The position numbers and the translations under genes are program-made. From assembly GCA_035315065.1 (NCBI GenBank), contig DATFYM010000168.1, positions 3,837-67,836 of the forward strand: a DNA stretch of 64,000 nt, written 5' to 3'. The notes under the pieces are model-generated. The model was not told where the DNA came from. It was given only the letters and a program-made list of their open reading frames with translations, and made no database searches. Shown in pieces: positions 59,144-64,000 of the stretch. The DNA comes from DATFYM01 sp035315065. GTDB lineage: Bacteria > Acidobacteriota > Terriglobia > UBA7540. How positions within the stretch are numbered: the stretch's first letter is position 1; each line of letters opens with the position of its first letter.

Positions 59144-62100
59144 ATGAAGCGCGCATCTATTCTGATCTTTGCTCTGTACTTTTGGACGACGCTTGCAGCC
59201 GCCGCGCCGGCGAGTGCTGTAAATGCCGACCCGCAAGCAAGCCCGCTCCGAGTGCCGGACGCGGGACAAAGCGAGTTGGCTACCCTCAGGGGCAATACGC
59301 GCCCGGAAGCAAAGGCGGCTAACGATCGCGGGCGGGTCTCCGATGACCTGATGCTCAGCCACATGATTCTTCAGTTGCGCCGGACTCCGGAGCGGGAGCA
59401 AGCCCTTCAGCAATTCATCAAGGATATCCACGACCCCACGTCGCCGCTCTTTCACCATTGGATCACAGCGTCGGAATTCGGGCAGAAGTACGGCGCTACC
59501 TCGGCTGGAATCGCTGCGGTGACGGTTTGGCTCGAGTCGCAGGGGTTCGAAGTCAACCCGGTCTATCCCAACCAACTGGTTATCGATTTCAGCGGCTCGG
59601 CAGGTCAGATTCGCCAAGCCTTCCACACGGAGATCCATCACCTGCAGGTGAAAGGCGAGGACCATATCGCCAATATGAGCGACCCGCAGATTCCGGCGGG
59701 GCTGGCGTCAACGGTGGCGGGCGTCGTTTCCCTGAATGACTTCCGGCCTCACAGGATGCTCAAGCAGCGCGCCAATTACACGGCCGGGAACGGCTACGAG
59801 GTGGTTGTGCCGGCGGACTTGGCGACGATCTATAACCTGAACCCAGCTTTTGCGGCGGGCTATTCAGGCCAAGGCCAAACGATCGTGTTGATTGAAGATA
59901 CCGATCTCTACACCGCGGCGGATTGGAATACCTTCCGCTCCGTCATGGGCCTTGCCTCAGCTTACCCCCTTGGCTCTCTGACCCAGGTTCACCCAAGCAG
60001 CCCCACGAATAACTGCACAGACCCCGGGTACAACGGTGACGATATCGAAGCGGCACTGGACGTGGAATGGGCAAGCGCAGCGGCTCCCAGCGCGACCATC
60101 GAGCTGGCGGCCTGTGCAGACACTTACACCAACTTCGGCGGCTTCATAGCGCTTCAGAACCTCCTTAACTCCAGCAAAACCCCACCAGCTATTGTCAGCA
60201 TCAGTTATGGTGAGTCCGAGTCCTATCTGGGCGCTTCGTTCAACGCCTACATCAGCTCTTTGTACCAGCAGGCGGTGGCGGAGGGTGTCTCCGTCTTCGT
60301 TTCCTCAGGCGACGAAGGCGCGGCCAGTTCGGACGCCAACCAGGCTTATGCCGTAAGCGGAATCACCGTCAGTGGATTCACCTCCACCCCTTACAACGTA
60401 TCGGTGGGCGGCACCGACTTTGCCGATACCTACGATCGCGCCAACACCACCTATTGGAACTCCACCAACACCGTCGCCTACGGGTCGGCGCTTTCGTATG
60501 TTCCCGAGATTCCCTGGAACGACTCGTGCGCCAGCGTGCTGATCGCCGACTACATGGGATTGCCCACTTTCGGCTCGGGGGGTCTGTGCGGTAAGGGCTA
60601 CTACACTACCACAGCCTCCGGGAGCGGCGGCCCCAGCGGCTGCGCCACCGGCGCACCGGATACCTTCGGCGTGGTGAGTGGCACCTGCGCCGGATATGCC
60701 AAGCCCTCGTGGCAGTCCGGGTTGATCGGCAATCCGAGCGATGGCGTGCGGGACATTCCCGATATCTCGCTTTTCGCTGCCAACGGAATGTGGGGGCATT
60801 ACTATGCGTTTTGCTTTTCTGACCCGAGCTATGGCTTGAATTGTAAGGGCACTCCCGACACGTGGGCCGGAGCCGGCGGGACGTCGTTTGCCTCGCCGAT
60901 CATGGCGGCGATTCAGTCGCTCGTCAATCAGGCTTCCGGCAGCCGGTGGGGTAACCCGAATTCCGCCTATTACTCGCTCGCGGCGAAGGAGTATGGCTCC
61001 GGTGGCAACATGTCTTGCAACTCCGCCCTTGGCAATACGGTGGCCAGTAACTGCATTTTCTACGACGTAACCCAGATTCCGCTTCGCCACGCCGGATCAG
61101 GCACAGGAGGCGATATCGACGTGCCTTGTTTCGGGTTTAATTGCTATCTGCCCTCGGGCAGCTTCGGAGTGCTTTCCTCAGCCCCCCAGACCCTGAGCTC
61201 GGCCTTGGTCACCAGCCTCGGACACGGATACACGAGCGCTCCTTCCTGCACCATAAGCGGGGGCGGCGGAACGGGGGCGACCTGCAGCGCCAGCGCAACC
61301 GGCGTGGTCTCCTCTGTCGGGGTTACGAACGGCGGTTCAGGTTACACGTCATATCCAACCTGCACTTTGACAGGTGGAGGAGGAACCGGTGCCAGTTGTT
61401 TCGCTTATCTCTGTGAGCAGGGTAGCAACATTTACGTCTGTTATGTGGGTCTCACCAGTTTTGGAAGCGGCTACACTTCCGCCCCCGCCTGCAAGATCAG
61501 CGGAGGGGGTGGGACAGGCGCAACCTGCACTGCCACCGAGGGGCGCGGAATCGCGGTCAGCCTAACCCATGGCGGCAGCGGCTACACCAGCGTGCCCCGC
61601 TGTACTCTGAGCGGAGGCGGGGGATCGGGCGGAGCGTGCGCTGCCCTCACCGTTAACACCAGTTCCGGCTATCAGCCGGCATTCGGTGCCACGATAGGGT
61701 GGGACTTCGCCACGGGAATTGGGACGGTCAATGCCTCTAATCTGGTGGGCAGCTTCCTTCCAATCTCAGTGGCCTTGTCCCCTCTTAGCCTCGCATTCTC
61801 TTCCCAGACCGCGTACACCACCAGCGCTGCTCAGAGCGTGACGGTGACCAACACCGGCAAGGCTAACCTCAGCATCTTGACGGTGAAACTGGGTGGTACG
61901 AACGCCAGCGACTTTGCCAAGAGCGCCGACACCTGCACCGGGGCCACGGTGATCCCCAAGGGGACCTGCGCCGTCAGCGTGACGTTCACCCCATCCGCGG
62001 GGGGTAGCCGGAGCGCCTCACTGAATTTCGCCGACCTCGCCCCCAACAGTCTGAGCTTGACGGGGACCGGAATCGACCCCGTGCCGACCATCACCAGCCT

Positions 62101-63481
62101 TTCGCCAGGCTCGACCACGCTGGGGGCAGCGGCCCGGACCCTGACCATCAATGGGACGAGTTTCCTCTCCACCTCGACGGTCAGCTACAACGGGGCGGCT
62201 CACATCCCGACCTTTGTAAACTCAACGCAGTTGAAGATCATCTTGAGCACGAGCGACCAGACCACGCCAGGAACCTACGCCGTGGTGGTGACCAATCCCG
62301 CGCCGGGAGGGGGTGCATCGCGCCCGGTGAGCTTCACCGTGAACAATCTCGTTCCGGCCATTGCCAGCCTCTCGCCGACATCGGCCACGGTGGGGGCGGC
62401 GGCGCAGACCATGACCATCAATGGGACGAACTTCCTCTCCACCTCGACGGTCACCTATAACGCGGTGGTCCATACCCCAACCTTCGTTAGCGCGACAAAG
62501 TTGACGATCAATTTGAGTACGAACGACCAGGCCAAAGTAGGAACCTATGGGGTGGTGGTGACCAATCCCGCGCCGGGAGGTGGCACATCGAACTCGGTGA
62601 GCTTCACTGTGAACAATCTCGTGCCGACCATCGCGAGTCTTTTCCCGACCTCGGCCACAGCAGGGGCAGCGGCCCAGACCCTGACCATCAATGGGACGAA
62701 CTTCCTCTCCACCTCGACGGTCACCTACAACGGGGTGGCCCACACCCCAACCTTGGTTAGCTCGACGAAATTGACGATCACCTTGAGTACGAACGACCAG
62801 GCCAAAGCAGGGACCTATGGGGTGGTGGTCACCAATCCCGCGCCGGGGGGTGGCACATCGAACTCGGTGGGCTTCACCGTGAACAATCTCGCGCCGACCA
62901 TCGCCAGTCTTTCCCCGACCTCGGCCACAGCGGGGGCAGCGGCCCAGACCCTGACCATCAATGGGACGAACTTCCTCTCCACCTCGACGGTCACCTACAA
63001 CGGGGCGGCCCACACCCCGACCTTTGTAAGCTCAACGCAGTTGAAGATCACCTTGAGCACGAGCGACGAGGCGACGGCAGGAACCCGTCCGGTGGTGGTG
63101 ACCAATCCCGCTCCAGGAGGTGGCGCATCGAACTCCGTGAGCTTCACCGTGGCGGTGAACAGGGCCGCCGTCTCGCTGAATCCTGCCGGCCTGACCTTTG
63201 CCAACCTGGCGGTCGGGGCCACCAGCCCCGCCCAAATGGTCACCCTCTCCAATCCAGGCAACGCGGCTCTCAGCATCAGCAGCATCGCGCTCACCGGCGC
63301 CAGCGCCGGCGCCTTCAGGATAACGACAACCTGCGGCAGCGGCCTCAGTGCGGGTGCCAGTTGCACCATCTCAGTAATGTTTACCCCTCATGGGGCCGGG
63401 AGCTGTAGTGCCTCCGTCACCATCACCGATAATGGTCCCGGCAGTCCGCACAATGTGAGTCTGAACGGAACAGGAAAGTAG
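59144..63481 (+). CDS. Exported S53 (sedolisin/kumamolisin-type) serine-carboxyl peptidase with Ig-like repeats
   Basis: 1445 residues. A signal peptide is followed by a pro-kumamolisin activation domain (about 60-205: SHMILQLRRTPEREQALQQF, SPLFHHWITASEFGQKYG). The catalytic residues fit sedolisin: E302 and D306 in DIEAALD, D390 in SSGDEG and S581 in GGTSFASP. After the protease come four glycine-rich units (YTSAPSCTISGGGGTGATC type, about 690-840), a choice-of-anchor/Hydin-like domain, four IPT/TIG domains of 90 residues (about 980-1340) and a final Hydin-like domain. It would act as a secreted acid protease. The start is ATG 59144, preceded by GAGGGG. Confidence 0.92.
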   Translation: MKRASILIFALYFWTTLAAAAPASAVNADPQASPLRVPDAGQSELATLRGNTRPEAKAANDRGRVSDDLMLSHMILQLRRTPEREQALQQFIKDIHDPTSPLFHHWITASEFGQKYGATSAGIAAVTVWLESQGFEVNPVYPNQLVIDFSGSAGQIRQAFHTEIHHLQVKGEDHIANMSDPQIPAGLASTVAGVVSLNDFRPHRMLKQRANYTAGNGYEVVVPADLATIYNLNPAFAAGYSGQGQTIVLIEDTDLYTAADWNTFRSVMGLASAYPLGSLTQVHPSSPTNNCTDPGYNGDDIEAALDVEWASAAAPSATIELAACADTYTNFGGFIALQNLLNSSKTPPAIVSISYGESESYLGASFNAYISSLYQQAVAEGVSVFVSSGDEGAASSDANQAYAVSGITVSGFTSTPYNVSVGGTDFADTYDRANTTYWNSTNTVAYGSALSYVPEIPWNDSCASVLIADYMGLPTFGSGGLCGKGYYTTTASGSGGPSGCATGAPDTFGVVSGTCAGYAKPSWQSGLIGNPSDGVRDIPDISLFAANGMWGHYYAFCFSDPSYGLNCKGTPDTWAGAGGTSFASPIMAAIQSLVNQASGSRWGNPNSAYYSLAAKEYGSGGNMSCNSALGNTVASNCIFYDVTQIPLRHAGSGTGGDIDVPCFGFNCYLPSGSFGVLSSAPQTLSSALVTSLGHGYTSAPSCTISGGGGTGATCSASATGVVSSVGVTNGGSGYTSYPTCTLTGGGGTGASCFAYLCEQGSNIYVCYVGLTSFGSGYTSAPACKISGGGGTGATCTATEGRGIAVSLTHGGSGYTSVPRCTLSGGGGSGGACAALTVNTSSGYQPAFGATIGWDFATGIGTVNASNLVGSFLPISVALSPLSLAFSSQTAYTTSAAQSVTVTNTGKANLSILTVKLGGTNASDFAKSADTCTGATVIPKGTCAVSVTFTPSAGGSRSASLNFADLAPNSLSLTGTGIDPVPTITSLSPGSTTLGAAARTLTINGTSFLSTSTVSYNGAAHIPTFVNSTQLKIILSTSDQTTPGTYAVVVTNPAPGGGASRPVSFTVNNLVPAIASLSPTSATVGAAAQTMTINGTNFLSTSTVTYNAVVHTPTFVSATKLTINLSTNDQAKVGTYGVVVTNPAPGGGTSNSVSFTVNNLVPTIASLFPTSATAGAAAQTLTINGTNFLSTSTVTYNGVAHTPTLVSSTKLTITLSTNDQAKAGTYGVVVTNPAPGGGTSNSVGFTVNNLAPTIASLSPTSATAGAAAQTLTINGTNFLSTSTVTYNGAAHTPTFVSSTQLKITLSTSDEATAGTRPVVVTNPAPGGGASNSVSFTVAVNRAAVSLNPAGLTFANLAVGATSPAQMVTLSNPGNAALSISSIALTGASAGAFRITTTCGSGLSAGASCTISVMFTPHGAGSCSASVTITDNGPGSPHNVSLNGTGK
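62081..63160 (+). repeat. Four tandem 270-bp repeats encoding IPT/TIG domains
   Basis: Units begin near 62081, 62351, 62621 and 62891, each exactly 90 codons. They share long stretches nearly unchanged at DNA level (for example CTGACCATCAATGGGACGA and TTCCTCTCCACCTCGACGG). Recent amplification or gene conversion is likely. The middle two units are the most alike. Confidence 0.9.
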
Positions 63482-64000
63482 TCCGACCGCCTGCTCGGCG
63501 CTCATCGAGCTCCGAGCGGGCGAGGATTCTTCGGACCGACTCGGGCACAACGCCACAGCCCACAAACTTCTCGTTGCTGCCTCGCCTGGTTCGGCAACCG
63601 TAACTGGCGGGCAGTCGGCCACTCCCAATGAGTTTGCCCGTACGGTGCGTTTCGGGTGCTTGAGCTCCAGCGTCAACGCCACCTCTCCCAACTCGCCCGC
63701 CACGTTCTCCCTGGCCACCTGATGACAGCCCACTCCCCGCGAAGGTGTGAAGAAATTAAACGTCGAGTGGAGAGGAAGCGCACCACATGCTGACCACGCC
63801 GGTCCAACCAAATTTGGGGACGCGCACGCAGGGCAAGTATGTTTCTTCCTCCCCCTCTAAAATTCCGTACGGTGAGTTTTCCCCAGTACGGCTTCAAACG
63901 GGAATTCCGCCGCGACCTTCGTCTCCCCGGAGTGGTTGCAACCTTCACTCCGCCGAGGCTTATACGCAGCTAAAGTCCAGATCTCGGAGGAGAGCTTTGA
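63482..64000. other. Unassigned 3' end of window
   Basis: No gene could be supported. Short frames on the minus strand (63371-63811, 63673-63948) have no family features. The sequence changes character after about 63720 and may be the start of an insertion element or repeat that continues past the window. Confidence 0.4.

Noticed and set aside
62081..63160. Repeats in the S53 gene as a mobile element
   Set aside because: They are in-frame 90-codon domain repeats of one protein.
63371..63948. Minus-strand frames at the right end
   Set aside because: One overlaps the end of the S53 gene antisense and neither shows a recognisable domain; the region is left unassigned.

Overview
The window looks like a piece of an Acidobacteriota chromosome, possibly near Terriglobia. 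This is inferred from GC-rich coding sequence, large exported proteins with carboxypeptidase-regulatory and Ig-like repeats, S53 and TldD-type exported proteases, and a planctomycete/acidobacterial style microcompartment gene set. There are no rRNA genes, no recognisable tRNAs, no complete IS and no CRISPR array.

Layout. 1-1696: the end of a bacterial microcompartment (BMC) operon, with a partial enzyme ending in a probable encapsulation helix, one hexameric shell protein and three pentameric vertex proteins. 1844-4862: an exported M2 metallopeptidase and a Fic protein. 4993-8051: ruvC, ruvA and ruvB, with a ParD/ParE-type toxin-antitoxin pair between ruvA and ruvB. 8316-14652: two large exported repeat proteins, the first split by a frameshift. 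14653-16203: gene-poor DNA carrying a dispersed repeat family. 16204-21244: endonuclease/exonuclease/phosphatase protein, folK, deoxynucleoside kinase, panB and panC. 21407-26387: exported carboxypeptidase-regulatory protein, rhodanese and GH2 hydrolase. 26473-38388 (minus): four alkaline-phosphatase-superfamily enzymes in close order with two small accessory genes, downstream of a 1078-residue TPR membrane protein. 38953-42051: cytochrome c and lytic transglycosylase. 42052-42917: a second cluster of the dispersed repeat. 42918-47804 (minus): MazE/VapC-type pair, class C beta-lactamase-like protein, a ParA-like ATPase overlapping a Schlafen/AlbA_2 gene, and a broken SEFIR-TPR gene. 47801-49774: anti-sigma, ECF sigma and a divergent DoxX gene. 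49950-52883: Cys-rich exported protein and TonB-dependent receptor. 53020-58339 (minus): two TldD-family proteins, one without its zinc motif, with a uracil-DNA-glycosylase-like gene and a four-helix-bundle gene between them. 59144-63481: S53 (sedolisin) protease with Ig-like repeats.

The most unusual feature is a series of intergenic long hairpins. In each one, a locus-specific word of about 7-10 nt is iterated on one strand and its reverse complement is iterated on the far side of a loop, and several are nested. They sit between co-directional genes, often contain the upstream stop codon and end within a few bases of the next start codon. Similar words occur inside coding sequence, including a signal peptide built from one. 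At 54622-56462 the same word brackets a four-helix-bundle (23S-IVS/Avd family) gene. That suggests an IVS-like family of stem-loop elements with a possible protein-coding member. Function is not known and the link is inference.

Three genes (at 9640 and twice near 47400) show one-base shifts at or next to short homopolymers, so base-level errors in the assembly cannot be excluded.
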